A stretch of DNA of 64,000 bases from positions 33,691-97,690 of the forward strand of contig DAOUQF010000012.1 of the NCBI GenBank assembly GCA_030625815.1, written 5' to 3'. This document shows, piece by piece, positions 27,063 through 37,358 of the stretch. A program made the position numbers and the translations under genes. The stretch comes from Eubacteriales bacterium. Lineage in GTDB: Bacteria; Bacillota; Clostridia; Tissierellales; GPF-1. Position 1 is the first letter of the stretch. Each line of letters opens with the position of its first letter. The notes under the pieces were generated by a model. That model had not been told where the DNA came from, did not search any database, and was given only the letters and a program-made list of their open reading frames with translations.

Positions 27063-29105
27063 TTATTTATGTTTCTTGTTTGTTCCTTTATGTGTTTCTT
27101 TTTTTATTTTTTTATTTGCAGTTTTGACTTGCGCCTTTTTCGGCTGCTTTAATCCATTTACCGCACCAACAGCAAGACCAAAAACCATCCAGAAGATCGG
27201 CGCTACGGAAATTACGCTGTCATTGAAGATTCCTGCTGCGGCATAGGCGAAGACCATGGCTACCAAGGTAATGGTTACAATGTCTTCCTTGTTGCCCAAC
27301 AAAAATTTCTTAATGGATTGGAAGAGAAGCAAAATTCCCATGGCCAATACGGCCAAGAGTGAAACTACTCCCGTATTCACGCCCATCTGCAAATACCAGT
27401 TATGGGGCTTATCGTACAAGAGGTAAGTCGGCTGCCTGATATTCCACTTGGTAATATGCTCATACTGCGGAAATTCAAATACAAAACTGTCGGGTCCCGC
27501 TCCCAAAAGAACATGATCCGCAAGCAGCGGTATGGTTCTTGACCAGATATATCCCCGATAGGTAAACAGGGCTTCCCTGCCTTCAAATCCGAAACGCGCC
27601 GGGCTGTCAATCTGAACCGGTTCGTGGTTTCTTCCTTTGTAGGAAAGTCCCTCTTTATCAATAAGAACCCAAATATCAAATTTCGGTATGGTGGCGAAGA
27701 TCTGATCCTCTACTTCCTTGATCTTGGTCAACACGAGTTCATAGTCTTGGTAGCCTTCAGCCTCCACTTGATAATGGCCTGGGCTGGTATTGTCAAAGCC
27801 TAGGTTGTTGCCTTCGGCATCAAGCGCCATAACGCGATTCTCTTTGATCTCAAAGGCAATGTAGTCGCCGTCGGCTTCAGTAATTTGAATTTGTTCCGTG
27901 GTAATCACAACATCTTGCAGTTTTTCTCTTTCACTGTTTCGTTCCGCTCGTCTTTCCTCTTGGGTTTCTCCATAATAGAGCTGATAGGTAGCATCTTGCA
28001 AAGGACTGTAAATAAGGGCGGCACCCACAAGAACCAAGCCCGCATAGACAATGGTAATGCCCAGCAAAACCTTGTTCTTCTCTCTTCTGTTAAAGATCAC
28101 CCGGTAAAGGACTGTTGCCGCTATAAAGAAGAGGAAATACACCGCAAGAGTCAGGTAATCCTGCTGAATCAGACGGTTTCCGTCCCACATGTTCGCGTAC
28201 ACCATGCTCATTACAACGACCATGCCAGCCCAGGCAACGACCAGTGCTGCAAGCTGTTTTTTGTTTTTCTTCATGGCTTCCGGCATCAAAAGCACCATAA
28301 TAATCAGACCGGCGGCAAAGCCGACCAAACCGGCTGAAGATCGGGAACCGACCAGGGCTGAAAAGCTGACCAGATTAACAACCAGATAAAAGATTCGCTG
28401 TTTCTTCCAACCGACGGCTTCCATAAAATAACCCAAGGAAAGCAGGCTCGCCATGGCGGCGTAACTGCCCATAAAATTCGGGTTATAGAGGCTGCCGACA
28501 ACCCCAGAGTAGAATGACGTTTTCACTGTTTCGCCTACGGTATCCCATACCGCTTGCGGGAAAGCAAAGAAACGAAGGAACCCTTCCGTATAAGGGTCGT
28601 AACCGACATATTGAAGAAATCCGATCATCCCCATTACAATGGCCGAGGCCATCAAAGTATGGGTTAAAAGATTGACTGCTTGTCTTTGTCTGCCATAGTG
28701 AATACATAGAAAGAAGATGGCGAGATACGACAACAACACCCATGCCCCTTCAAATCGATCCGTCAATCCGCCGAATGCAACATCATAAGGACTTAAAAGC
28801 GCTGAAAAAAGAATTGTCACGCCATAAATCCCCGCAAAAACAGTGTAGCTGCTCTTCTCCAGATGAATGCGCTTCTTCGCCACCTGATAGAGAAAGATTC
28901 CAATGGCAATTAAGACAAAGAAAATCAACGCCTTCGCCTTAATCAAGGAATACAAGTCATTAAATCCTCCTCCGTTATAAAAGGCTGTTTCATCTGGTGT
29001 ATATCGGTGAAGGTGCAAACGGAACAAAAGCGGCACAACCCCGATAATCAGGGCCAAAGGCAGCAGCTCTTTCCATCTCACTTCCCGGTCAACTATATTC
29101 TTCAT
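27063..29105 (-). CDS. O-antigen ligase/polymerase-like membrane protein
   Basis: A protein of about 680 residues with roughly 12-13 membrane helices and a long extracytoplasmic region (about residues 370-540) before LLGAGPDSFVFEFPQYEH and YDKPHNWYLQMGVNTGVVSLL, the Wzy_C/WaaL-type signature with the conserved His. The extended soluble insert is larger than in short Wzy proteins. A basic lysine-rich tail closes it. The ATG at 29105 follows TTGGAGGGAATT. It is the only polymerase/ligase candidate in the second operon. Confidence 0.8.
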   Translation of the reverse strand: MKNIVDREVRWKELLPLALIIGVVPLLFRLHLHRYTPDETAFYNGGGFNDLYSLIKAKALIFFVLIAIGIFLYQVAKKRIHLEKSSYTVFAGIYGVTILFSALLSPYDVAFGGLTDRFEGAWVLLSYLAIFFLCIHYGRQRQAVNLLTHTLMASAIVMGMIGFLQYVGYDPYTEGFLRFFAFPQAVWDTVGETVKTSFYSGVVGSLYNPNFMGSYAAMASLLSLGYFMEAVGWKKQRIFYLVVNLVSFSALVGSRSSAGLVGFAAGLIIMVLLMPEAMKKNKKQLAALVVAWAGMVVVMSMVYANMWDGNRLIQQDYLTLAVYFLFFIAATVLYRVIFNRREKNKVLLGITIVYAGLVLVGAALIYSPLQDATYQLYYGETQEERRAERNSEREKLQDVVITTEQIQITEADGDYIAFEIKENRVMALDAEGNNLGFDNTSPGHYQVEAEGYQDYELVLTKIKEVEDQIFATIPKFDIWVLIDKEGLSYKGRNHEPVQIDSPARFGFEGREALFTYRGYIWSRTIPLLADHVLLGAGPDSFVFEFPQYEHITKWNIRQPTYLLYDKPHNWYLQMGVNTGVVSLLAVLAMGILLLFQSIKKFLLGNKEDIVTITLVAMVFAYAAAGIFNDSVISVAPIFWMVFGLAVGAVNGLKQPKKAQVKTANKKIKKETHKGTNKKHK

Positions 29106-29168
29106 AATTCCCTCCAACTTATAATCTGCCTTTATTTTACACCAAACCATTACTGTCTTGTGAAAAAT

Positions 29169-30116
29169 TTAATGAGGTTTAAAGGAATTTTTCCAGGCGC
29201 GAAAATTGCTCTTCATGACATGCCGCGCCGTAATGGGATGAGTCAACCATAGCTGAAATGCCATGGGCAGGGTGCTGCGCTTGTAATCCTTATGCTCCAA
29301 CCCCATGGACTCCATAAATACATTGATAAAAACCATCTCGTAGAGCCGCGCCGCATAGGGCGAATGAAGCTCCATGATTATCTGCTGGCGAAAATCAAGC
29401 ACACCCAAATTTCTTTTCCGCTTCTCAATCGCCTCCGCGGAGCGGTTCAGGGTCACGGAAGCCGAATGGATCCGATAGGTCATGCCGATATATTTGCAGG
29501 TCGCCACCCGCCGGCAGCGCAAAAGATATTCAATCTGAAATCCCACATCCTGACCATAGATCAGCGCCTTGTCGAAGACCAATCCCCATTCCGAAATTCG
29601 ATCCTTTCGGTACAGACCACAGGCTAGCATCATCATATACTTGTTACGCAAATAAACCATAAAAAAGTCCTTGCCCGAATAGACGTGATTCCGAAGCAGG
29701 AGGGGAAATCGATAGGGCTTGAATTTTTCCTTTTTCTGAACCCATCGGCGAAATCCCATAAAGGCAAAGTCGATGGCCGGCGCCCGCTCCATGGCGGCGA
29801 CCAGGGTTTCCAATGCTTTTGATTCCAGCCAATCATCTCCGTCCAAAAACAGCAGATAATTGCCCTTGGCATGACGAATGCCGCGGTTTCTGGCCATCGA
29901 TGTGCCCTGATTCGATCCCGTAAGAATCTGCATTCGTTCCGGTTCGGTCAGAGAGGCTCGAAATGCTTCTCCAATCGCCATGGTGTCGTCAACACTACCG
30001 TCATCCACCAACACAATTTCCCATTCCAGATAAGTTTGAGCTGTTATGCTTTTCAGCGCAGCTTCCAAATAGACGGCTGCGTTATAACAAGGAACAATTA
30101 CACTTACCAATTCCAT
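29169..30116 (-). CDS. GT2-family glycosyltransferase
   Basis: A 315-residue GT-A enzyme with VSVIVPCYNAAVYLEAALKS near the start, EIVLVDDGSVDDT and the metal motif LLFLDGDDWLE. The C-terminal half has an acceptor motif around YGQDVGFQIEYLLRC. It would extend the repeat unit of the second polymer. It is followed by 16 bases to the fusion gene upstream in the operon. Confidence 0.88.
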   Translation of the reverse strand: MELVSVIVPCYNAAVYLEAALKSITAQTYLEWEIVLVDDGSVDDTMAIGEAFRASLTEPERMQILTGSNQGTSMARNRGIRHAKGNYLLFLDGDDWLESKALETLVAAMERAPAIDFAFMGFRRWVQKKEKFKPYRFPLLLRNHVYSGKDFFMVYLRNKYMMMLACGLYRKDRISEWGLVFDKALIYGQDVGFQIEYLLRCRRVATCKYIGMTYRIHSASVTLNRSAEAIEKRKRNLGVLDFRQQIIMELHSPYAARLYEMVFINVFMESMGLEHKDYKRSTLPMAFQLWLTHPITARHVMKSNFRAWKNSFKPH

Positions 30117-30132
30117 CGCCTCCCCCTCCCTT

Positions 30133-32421
30133 TTAATTTCGTTTCATCAGCCATTTCCACTCCGGCGGATTAAAGAGCCGGAGCACAATCAAAAACACAA
30201 TGGCGCCGGTGACAACAACAGCCCCGAGTCCGCCTAATTTAATCAATAAATTCATATGAGTCAAATAATACGGTCCCAAGACCTGCTGCAACTGCCAAAT
30301 CACCAATCCCATCACTCCGCTGGCAATCAGCGGCGGCACAAGGGCCGGGAAACGGCTGGTGAATTCAACCTTTCCATAGGTGCGGTAGAACATCCAGCCC
30401 CGCAGGGAAAGTCCTGTAAAACTCGCGATCACCGTTGCGGCCGCTAATCCCTGAATTCCAAAGGGGCCTACCAGAAGGAAGTCAAAGGTAACGTTCACCG
30501 CCACACTGGCCAGCCCAATATAGGTAGGAATTTTCGTCTCCTGATTGGCGTAGAAGCCCTTTACCAAAAGGGCATTGGTGCCTACGGCAATCAAACCGAT
30601 CCCATAGATCTGCAAGATATCCGTTGTTGTCGTTAAAGCCTGCAAATCAAAGGCGCCACGGCGATAGACCACCGTGACAATGGGTTCCGCCAAAATCACC
30701 ATGCCCAAAGTCGAAGGGATCAAAATATCCACCATCACCCGCATGGCGCGGTCAAAGGCGTTGCGGAACCGCTTGGCGTCGGTCTGGGCAATCCGCGACA
30801 AGGTGGGAAACAACAGGGTCACAAATGCTGTCAATACCATGCCCTCATAGGTTGATACCAACCGATAGGCATAGTTCATGGAAGACACGCTTCCCGTTGG
30901 CAACGGAGTTGCCAAGATCTTGTCAATGACTCCGTTGATCTTGTATGCGACACCACCCATAAAGATGGGCAGCCCCAAAAGCAGCACCTTCTGAAAATTC
31001 TTATCCTGCCAAAACTTCGGCATCCACTTCATTCGATAATCAATCTTCCGCAAATACGGATAGATCGCAAAGAATTTTGTGGCCGTTGCAATCACCATCA
31101 TCACACTAAGGCCTTCGATGGTGCGCCATTCTCTGGGAACCACCAAAAAGAAGATCAAATAGGTAATATTGGACGCAATGCCAGAAAAATTCCCCGACAA
31201 AAACAGCTGATGGCTTTTCAAATAATTTTGATGAAGATCATACAAGGCACTAAAGAAGATGGAAAAGACGCCAATCCTGAACAAAAAGACCGTTAAAGCC
31301 TGGCTGTCGGCCGAGAATCCGTACCCGATCATGCCAACCACCTGAGGTGCAAAAGCAAACATCACCCCAACCACGGCAAAATACAGGATTATCACACCTT
31401 GCGTCAAGCGGCGAATCAGTCCCTGCTCGTCTCCCCTTTTCTGCCGAAGTTCAATCAGCAAGGGAATCATGCTGTTGCCGAACACCCCGGAAAAGAGCCA
31501 TAGAAATCCGACTATGGAAGTCATCAGAAAATAACTGTCCGCTTCCACTCCCGAACCAAAGGTCTTTGCGATTAGAACCTCCCGAAGAAAGCCCAAAGTC
31601 CGGCTGACTATGGTCAGCATCGCCATCCAAAAGGCGGTTTTCTTCAACATACTGATCTCGCTCTCATTTACGGAACGGCCACGGAGTTTATAGGCAACAT
31701 TCGCGGTTACCGCCCGCAAAGATTCTTTGCGGCTTAATCCTTCATGCTTGCGAAAAACGCGATAATTGTAGCAAAGCAGTGAAAACTTCTTTTTCGACAA
31801 GGAATCTGCATGGGTTCTATGGGAAGCCAGGGCTTGATGCAAGCAAAGGGCGGGCTGTCCGCTTTTGCGAATTAGTTCCAGCCACAGCGCATAATCCTGC
31901 CGCTTTCGAATCAGGGGGAATCGAACAGCCTCAAAGGCTTGTGAATCCACCATCACCGTCAAGCATCCCATCCAATTTCGCTTCAGCATCATTTCGTAGT
32001 TGACGGCGTCCGGCAGGGTTTCCGCCTGCTGAAAGACTTCGCCGGTTTCATTGATGCGGTCATACTCCGTAAAGGAAACTACGGCTCCCGTTTCTTCCAT
32101 AAAGGAAGTCTGTCTGCGGAGCTTTTCTTTATGCCATCGGTCATCGGAATCCAAAAAGGCGAGGTAGCGCCCCTTCGCCGCTTCGATGCATCGGTTTCTG
32201 GCGACGGCGCTGCCTACATTCTCACTGAAAAAGATCGGGCGGATTCGATTATCCTTCTCGGCCCAATCTTGCAGTTTTTTTGCCGTTTTATCTTTTGACG
32301 CATCGTCAAAGACCACCAATTCCCAATTCGTTTCGCTCTGGGCGAGAAGGGATTCCATGGCTTCGTCTATATATTTTTCCGCATTGTAAGCGGGCATAAT
32401 AACACTAATGCGTGGATTCAT
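30133..32421 (-). CDS. Fusion of a GT2 glycosyltransferase with a MurJ-like lipid flippase
   Basis: One unbroken 762-codon frame. Residues 1 to about 250 form a GT2 domain (ISVIMPAYNAEKYIDEAMES, VVFDDASKDKT, the metal motif LAFLDSDDRW, and RKRQDYALWLELIRK). Residues from Met258 to the end match a full-length MurJ/MviN flippase: SRTLGFLREVLIAKTFGSG, ADSYFLMTS, the later NYAYRL and LFPTLSRIAQ, and about 14 helices. MurJ proteins flip lipid II; relatives in polysaccharide loci flip other lipid-linked sugars. A separate start at 31650 (Met258) has only a weak GAG ribosome site. It overlaps the CapK-like gene by 17 bases. Either a true bifunctional protein or a recent gene fusion. Confidence 0.87.
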   Translation of the reverse strand: MNPRISVIMPAYNAEKYIDEAMESLLAQSETNWELVVFDDASKDKTAKKLQDWAEKDNRIRPIFFSENVGSAVARNRCIEAAKGRYLAFLDSDDRWHKEKLRRQTSFMEETGAVVSFTEYDRINETGEVFQQAETLPDAVNYEMMLKRNWMGCLTVMVDSQAFEAVRFPLIRKRQDYALWLELIRKSGQPALCLHQALASHRTHADSLSKKKFSLLCYNYRVFRKHEGLSRKESLRAVTANVAYKLRGRSVNESEISMLKKTAFWMAMLTIVSRTLGFLREVLIAKTFGSGVEADSYFLMTSIVGFLWLFSGVFGNSMIPLLIELRQKRGDEQGLIRRLTQGVIILYFAVVGVMFAFAPQVVGMIGYGFSADSQALTVFLFRIGVFSIFFSALYDLHQNYLKSHQLFLSGNFSGIASNITYLIFFLVVPREWRTIEGLSVMMVIATATKFFAIYPYLRKIDYRMKWMPKFWQDKNFQKVLLLGLPIFMGGVAYKINGVIDKILATPLPTGSVSSMNYAYRLVSTYEGMVLTAFVTLLFPTLSRIAQTDAKRFRNAFDRAMRVMVDILIPSTLGMVILAEPIVTVVYRRGAFDLQALTTTTDILQIYGIGLIAVGTNALLVKGFYANQETKIPTYIGLASVAVNVTFDFLLVGPFGIQGLAAATVIASFTGLSLRGWMFYRTYGKVEFTSRFPALVPPLIASGVMGLVIWQLQQVLGPYYLTHMNLLIKLGGLGAVVVTGAIVFLIVLRLFNPPEWKWLMKRN

Positions 32422-33784
32422 TTGTGTCGGTCTCCTTCATTTGTCGCTGAATCATTCGATACTTCCCTGTTGGGGTAACCGCCATTTCGTCCTTCCAGCA
32501 AATGTCGATGGTAAGAGGAATGCGAAACAAGGTTTCCAGTTCCCAACGCATCATCGCTTCAAAGGCTTCATCACGCGGCTTTTCTTTTTCGGTTTTCAGA
32601 AGATGCACCTCGAGATGATCAACATCCCGCTGCACCATCTGAACTTGGGTGCCATACTCCATACCATAAGCCCAACAAAAATGAACCATGGCGTTTGGTG
32701 ATATTTTACGTCCATCCGGGGCATAAAACAAGTCTTGCGTGCGCCCTTCCAGAGTTAAAATCTGATGCCATGGGTTACCGCAAGCGCAGGCTTCCCTGGT
32801 CATGCTTCCATAATCCTTGATGGCGTAGCGCACCAAGGGCATGGTGCGATTCACCATGGAGGTCACCAGAAACTCACCCGCTTCCCCATCGGGCAGTCGA
32901 GTGCCGGTTTCATCCGCCACTTCGATATAGTGAGACAAACCCACAATATGCAGCCCTTCCTTTTCATCGCAGGACAATGCCAGGTCGCCAAATTCCCGGG
33001 ACCCATAGCAATTATAAAGGGCCGGACCGAAGACTCGCTCGATGCGTTCACGCATCGGCTCGTACAGAGTGCCTGCCGTTACCATCATACTTATGGTTTT
33101 CGGCATGTCGCGATTTGTCTCTTCGGCGCGCGCCGCCAAACGGTCTAAAATATCCACATAGGCGAGAATAAACTTCGGCGCCCGCGTTTCCATCTGATCC
33201 AAAAGCCGATCCAAGTCTTCCATCGAAAGGGAAAATCCATTAATGCGCTTGAAATTTGTCAGCCAGCTGGCGAACCGCGCCTTCGGTGTTCTTGTCTTCC
33301 GCTGATATTCCTCAGGGGAACCCCAGATTACCCAGCGCTCTTCTCCACTTTCAACCCCCGCCACGCGCATATGGTATCGCTTGGTGCCCCGCACCCAATC
33401 CTCGGATTCCTGATCCAGATAAAAGGTTGTGGGGGTACCCGTTGTCCCGCCGGAACGATTTATAAAGGCGGAATCCGGCCGAGGGGAACATTGCAATTCA
33501 TCGAAATGCTCCTTCACCATGGCGGAGGTCAATACGGGAAACGCCAAAAGGCAGTCTTCTGCGTTCTCCGCGGTAATCACATCCGGACACAACTCTACTG
33601 TCTTCCTATAAAAGGGAATTTCCTTTAAGCAATAGCGCAGGGTTTCCGCCAATTTTTCCCGGTGAATCACCATGGCTTCATCCGCGGACCAGGTGAGGGA
33701 TGCTTGAATCTCCCTCGCGTATTTATTTCGATTTCTTCTATAGCTTTGGAAAAGCGGGATAAAAGCCCGTCTGACGATCCGCAT
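32405..33784 (-). CDS. CapK/PaaK-like adenylate-forming protein, copy 1
   Basis: A 459-residue protein of the phenylacetate-CoA ligase-like (CapK) group. It has the phosphate-binding loop INRSGGTTGTPTTFYLD, the adenine-side NCYGSREFGDLALSC with three downstream acidic contacts, CACGNPWHQI with two cysteines, and a C-terminal lysine region (TPTGKYRMIQRQ). Such proteins in capsule loci activate a carboxylate as an adenylate, probably for transfer to the polymer. The GAGAGGTGTGGAAGG ribosome region supports the start. Confidence 0.83.
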   Translation of the reverse strand: MRIVRRAFIPLFQSYRRNRNKYAREIQASLTWSADEAMVIHREKLAETLRYCLKEIPFYRKTVELCPDVITAENAEDCLLAFPVLTSAMVKEHFDELQCSPRPDSAFINRSGGTTGTPTTFYLDQESEDWVRGTKRYHMRVAGVESGEERWVIWGSPEEYQRKTRTPKARFASWLTNFKRINGFSLSMEDLDRLLDQMETRAPKFILAYVDILDRLAARAEETNRDMPKTISMMVTAGTLYEPMRERIERVFGPALYNCYGSREFGDLALSCDEKEGLHIVGLSHYIEVADETGTRLPDGEAGEFLVTSMVNRTMPLVRYAIKDYGSMTREACACGNPWHQILTLEGRTQDLFYAPDGRKISPNAMVHFCWAYGMEYGTQVQMVQRDVDHLEVHLLKTEKEKPRDEAFEAMMRWELETLFRIPLTIDICWKDEMAVTPTGKYRMIQRQMKETDTNESTH

Positions 33785-33808
33785 CCTTCCACACCTCTCT
33801 CATTAGAT

Positions 33809-34909
33809 TCAATCGATCTCTGAAGTAACGCTTGGTTCTCTTCCCCACTTTCTGTATACGGCAATTGAACTCTCCGCGATTTCATCCCAGGTCGGCAGGG
33901 CTTTTGCAGAGGCAATCGCATTTTCTTTATAGTTCATGGGGTCTTTTATATACTGGCCAATGGCCTCGGTCAGTTTCTTGCCCCAATTCTCTTCATCCTG
34001 ATCCCAAAGGACCCATCCATTCTTGTTTTCTTCCACCCATTCAACGCGGTTGCTGCCTTCGGTTACCAGAATCGGCAGCCCCGAAGCCGTTGCTTCATAC
34101 AGGGTCAGGGGCAGTCCTTCATAGCGGGAAAACATGCAGAAGATATCCGCATTCTTAAAGGCTTCCGTTTTCTCTTCCATAAATACAGCGCCTTTAAATA
34201 GAATCTCCACATTCTTGGTATTTTGGATTTGCTCGTGCACCCAATTCATATTCTCCTCACTGCCAAAGCCGTAGAGTTCCACTAGAATCTCACTTCCCAT
34301 GGCTTCAGACAATGCGCGAAGGGTGTTGAAAAATCGATCCATCCCCTTGTGGAAGGGATCAATCCTCCCCAGCATCATCAGTTTCACCGGGCGATGCATG
34401 GACGATACTTCCTGCACGATTTCAAACACTGTCGGAAAGGTATTGGGAATCATGTCGTTCGTCAAACCAGGCAGACGACTTGCCTTTCTTTCTTCCTCGC
34501 AAAGATAGATTACCGCTTCGGCCTTTTTTATCCAGCGATCCGCCCAAAATCGGTTAACGATTCGCTTTTTCCAGGTCGATTTCGCCTGAGCGCGACTGTC
34601 CAGACTTCCATGGGGTTCGACCAGATAAGGAATATCAGACCGTTTCAATGCCTTGGCTACCTGATGATAGGAAGGGATATGAATATATATGGAATGAAAG
34701 ATGGCAAGCTGCGGATTCAAATCCAGCAGATCTTGAATCTCTGCGGATTTTGCCTCTTCCTTGGGGCTGATCAGTCGCTTGGCCTCGCTCTCGTAGATCC
34801 ATACTTCCAATTCTTCCAATCGGTTTTGTGCCATCAAGAGTTCCCGCAAGACCTGCTTGACGCCGGCGTTGAACTCCAGATATCGGCTTGTAATATGTAC
34901 AATTCTCAT
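33809..34909 (-). CDS. GT4-type glycosyltransferase
   Basis: A 366-residue GT-B retaining transferase: MRIVHITSRYLEFNAGVKQV at the N-terminus, EPHGSLD, LMMLGRIDPFHKGMDRF at the domain junction and the nucleotide-binding FSRYEGLPLTLYEATASGLP, with the EX7E pattern. The ATG at 34909 overlaps the previous stop as ATGA, implying coupled translation. A TTG 21 bases upstream is possible but less likely. Only the family is certain. Confidence 0.87.
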   Translation of the reverse strand: MRIVHITSRYLEFNAGVKQVLRELLMAQNRLEELEVWIYESEAKRLISPKEEAKSAEIQDLLDLNPQLAIFHSIYIHIPSYHQVAKALKRSDIPYLVEPHGSLDSRAQAKSTWKKRIVNRFWADRWIKKAEAVIYLCEEERKASRLPGLTNDMIPNTFPTVFEIVQEVSSMHRPVKLMMLGRIDPFHKGMDRFFNTLRALSEAMGSEILVELYGFGSEENMNWVHEQIQNTKNVEILFKGAVFMEEKTEAFKNADIFCMFSRYEGLPLTLYEATASGLPILVTEGSNRVEWVEENKNGWVLWDQDEENWGKKLTEAIGQYIKDPMNYKENAIASAKALPTWDEIAESSIAVYRKWGREPSVTSEID

Positions 34910-36003
34910 TGGTTTAATAGTCGTCTCCAAACCTGCCCAATCTCCTCTCTGGAAAAGTCTTTTGCTCGTTTCGGTCCTTGACGGTTCAATCGTCCGCGCA
35001 ATTCCTCATCGTCGCAAAGGCGACAGATCGCAGTCGCCAATTGTGCGATCGTTTCTTCCTCCGCAACGCCGAGGGGGGTTAAAATGCCAAATTCGTGAAT
35101 CTCCATTTGATTGGCCCGGTCAGTAACAGCAGTCTCCGGCGCCAGAATCTCTCTGGGACCGTATGGACAATCCGTGGAAATAACCGGCAAACCCTTGGCC
35201 AGGCTCTCGAGCAATACATTGCCGAAACCTTCGTAATCGGAGGCCAATACAAAGAGATCCGCTTGATTATATTCGTTTTCAATCTCATAAGTGAAGGGAA
35301 GAAGTTCAATCCGGTCGCCAAAGCCTGTTGCTTCCGCCTGAATTTCCAGCTGACGACTCAAGCTGCCTTCTCCGAAAATTCTCAAAGTCAGTTCCGGCCG
35401 ATATGGCGCGATTTGTCCAAAGGCTTCAATCAGTCGATGATGCGCCTTTTGACTTTCCAATCGCCCAATGGAGAGAATTCGACGCACCGGGCGCAGATTT
35501 CGTTCTTGAATGGCAAAATCTCCCAAAGGATTGTAGATTGTTGTGGTCTTCCCCCTAACGGCGGGATAGTATTTGACCAAGCTCGCTTCAACTCCCTTGG
35601 AGACGGCAACCACCCGGTCCGCCCAGTGCAAGGTCAATCCGAAGATCGCCTGATAGCCTGACGACAATTCTTCCGGATTGTTGCGGAAGGAGACTATGGT
35701 TCGCCCCCCCGTTATCAAGTTGATCAGGTTCGCCTGAGGCAAAAAGCTGATCATCACGTCAATCTTCTTTTCCCGCTTCATCCGGCGCACCCAGCGTATT
35801 CGATTCCACAGGGTCAACAGGGAACCCGTCCGTTCTTCTGGAAAGCTGACGCGCTCTCCGCCAAAGGGGTATTCCTCTTTCCGCTGAAAGAAGGTGAAAA
35901 ACACAACCTCCAGCCCCTGCTCGTCCAAAAGCCTGGATACCTCGCCGGCAACCCGTTCCGCTCCGCCGCCGGAGCATTTATGTATCAGGATGCCTACCCT
36001 CAT
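34906..36003 (-). CDS. GT4-type glycosyltransferase
   Basis: A 365-residue GT-B enzyme. Motifs are VGILIHKCSGGGAERVAGEV, FRNNPEE, ILSIGRLESQKAHHRLIEAF and SDYEGFGNVLLESLAKGLP with the EX7E acidic pair, then STDCPYGPREIL. This resembles the GalNAc/galactofuranose transferase subgroup often found in capsule loci. Start and stop overlap both neighbours by four bases (ATGA), so it lies in a tightly coupled run. Confidence 0.88.
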   Translation of the reverse strand: MRVGILIHKCSGGGAERVAGEVSRLLDEQGLEVVFFTFFQRKEEYPFGGERVSFPEERTGSLLTLWNRIRWVRRMKREKKIDVMISFLPQANLINLITGGRTIVSFRNNPEELSSGYQAIFGLTLHWADRVVAVSKGVEASLVKYYPAVRGKTTTIYNPLGDFAIQERNLRPVRRILSIGRLESQKAHHRLIEAFGQIAPYRPELTLRIFGEGSLSRQLEIQAEATGFGDRIELLPFTYEIENEYNQADLFVLASDYEGFGNVLLESLAKGLPVISTDCPYGPREILAPETAVTDRANQMEIHEFGILTPLGVAEEETIAQLATAICRLCDDEELRGRLNRQGPKRAKDFSREEIGQVWRRLLNQ

Positions 36004-37358
36004 AATGTCTCCTCCAAAATCTTGCAGATGGACTGCAAAAACTTGCCCGATGGCTGTCTGGGAATGTCTTCACACAATTCATATTGAATTTCGGCAGGCT
36101 CGCCGATTCGCTCGGAAATGATCTGGTTGATCTGCTCTCGCTCCGTTTCCAGTTTCGGCCATTTCTCCGGTTCATAGAGAACCAGTTTCACCGTATAGCG
36201 CTCATAGTCGTCCTGAATAATTTGTTGCCTTTTAATCTTCTTTTCTCCAATCACGTGATTCACATGGTAAATCATATAATAACTGGACATGGCGCCGCCG
36301 TCTCGGAATCGAAACATGTCAATCCGCCGTCCGTCAATCTGTTTGATCATGGGCCAGTTCCGCCCGCACGGACAAGGCTCCTCCGCCCAAGCGCCGTAAT
36401 CCTGGGTGTCATACCGAATAAAGGGCATAACGGGATTATGAAGCTGAGTGACCACAATGCGACCCGTTATACCCGGCGGGCAGGGGTTGCCATTTTCGTC
36501 GAGAATTTCAACATATTGGAGATAAGGATTCACATGAAGACCTTGATGAAATTCACAATCACAAGCTATATCCATCAATTCCCGGGACCCGTAACGATCA
36601 AAAACCGGGCATTGAAAAACCCGTTCAATGGTCTCCCGCATCATCGGGGTCAGCGTGGCTGTTGAAGTCATGATCGAGCCGGGAACTTGCACCCGCACAT
36701 CCTTTCGATCCAAATACTTCACAAATTCATAAAAGGAAACCGCATAGGCCAGAATGATCTTCGGTTTGCGTCTGCGGATTTCTTCCACATATCCGTCCAT
36801 CACCGATGTTCGTAAATCGAAGGTGTTCATAATTGTCGTGTTCCGAGTCCAAAGTGAAATCGCATTGCGCATTCTGCCGTACCAGGTTTTGGCAGGAAAG
36901 GTTCCCCAAAACTTGATAAAGGGTTCTCCTGCATCCACTTTCGCCCACTCATAAAAGAATAACTTCATCACAGTGCCCCGTTCCCGATACCCATGATCCA
37001 TTACAAAGGTCATGGGTTCACTGGTGGTACCGCTGGTAGCCTCCTTGTGGGTTTTCTTGTTCACCCGCTCCTTGACAATCAAATCATCTCGAAAGGCTTG
37101 AATCTGGGTGCGGGTCAGGATTGGAAAATCCTCAAAGCGATCCCCTTGCACGCGGGTTTGATAGTAGGGAACCTTGGCTCTAGCATCCGCCAACACGCGA
37201 GTCAGCGCCTCTTGCTGATAGGCATGCAGTTCCTCAGGGCTCGCCCATTCCAGCTCGTGCACTTCATCCATATATTCTTTTCGTTTTCCCCGCAGAACAA
37301 GGGCTTTCGCCAAAGTCCGCCGCCATCCATTTCTTTGAGTTCGTTCCTTATTTCCCAA
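36000..37358 (-). CDS. CapK/PaaK-like adenylate-forming protein, copy 2
   Basis: A 452-residue paralogue of the product at 32405-33784. The phosphate-binding loop is KEATSGTTSEPMTFVMD, the core motif FDRYGSRELMDIACDCE, the cysteine pair CPCGRNWPMIKQI, and the C-terminal lysine motif RQPSGKFLQSI. Two CapK copies in one operon suggest two different acyl activations or one activation and one transfer role. It overlaps the ATP-grasp gene by 11 bases. Confidence 0.83.
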   Translation of the reverse strand: MGNKERTQRNGWRRTLAKALVLRGKRKEYMDEVHELEWASPEELHAYQQEALTRVLADARAKVPYYQTRVQGDRFEDFPILTRTQIQAFRDDLIVKERVNKKTHKEATSGTTSEPMTFVMDHGYRERGTVMKLFFYEWAKVDAGEPFIKFWGTFPAKTWYGRMRNAISLWTRNTTIMNTFDLRTSVMDGYVEEIRRRKPKIILAYAVSFYEFVKYLDRKDVRVQVPGSIMTSTATLTPMMRETIERVFQCPVFDRYGSRELMDIACDCEFHQGLHVNPYLQYVEILDENGNPCPPGITGRIVVTQLHNPVMPFIRYDTQDYGAWAEEPCPCGRNWPMIKQIDGRRIDMFRFRDGGAMSSYYMIYHVNHVIGEKKIKRQQIIQDDYERYTVKLVLYEPEKWPKLETEREQINQIISERIGEPAEIQYELCEDIPRQPSGKFLQSICKILEETL

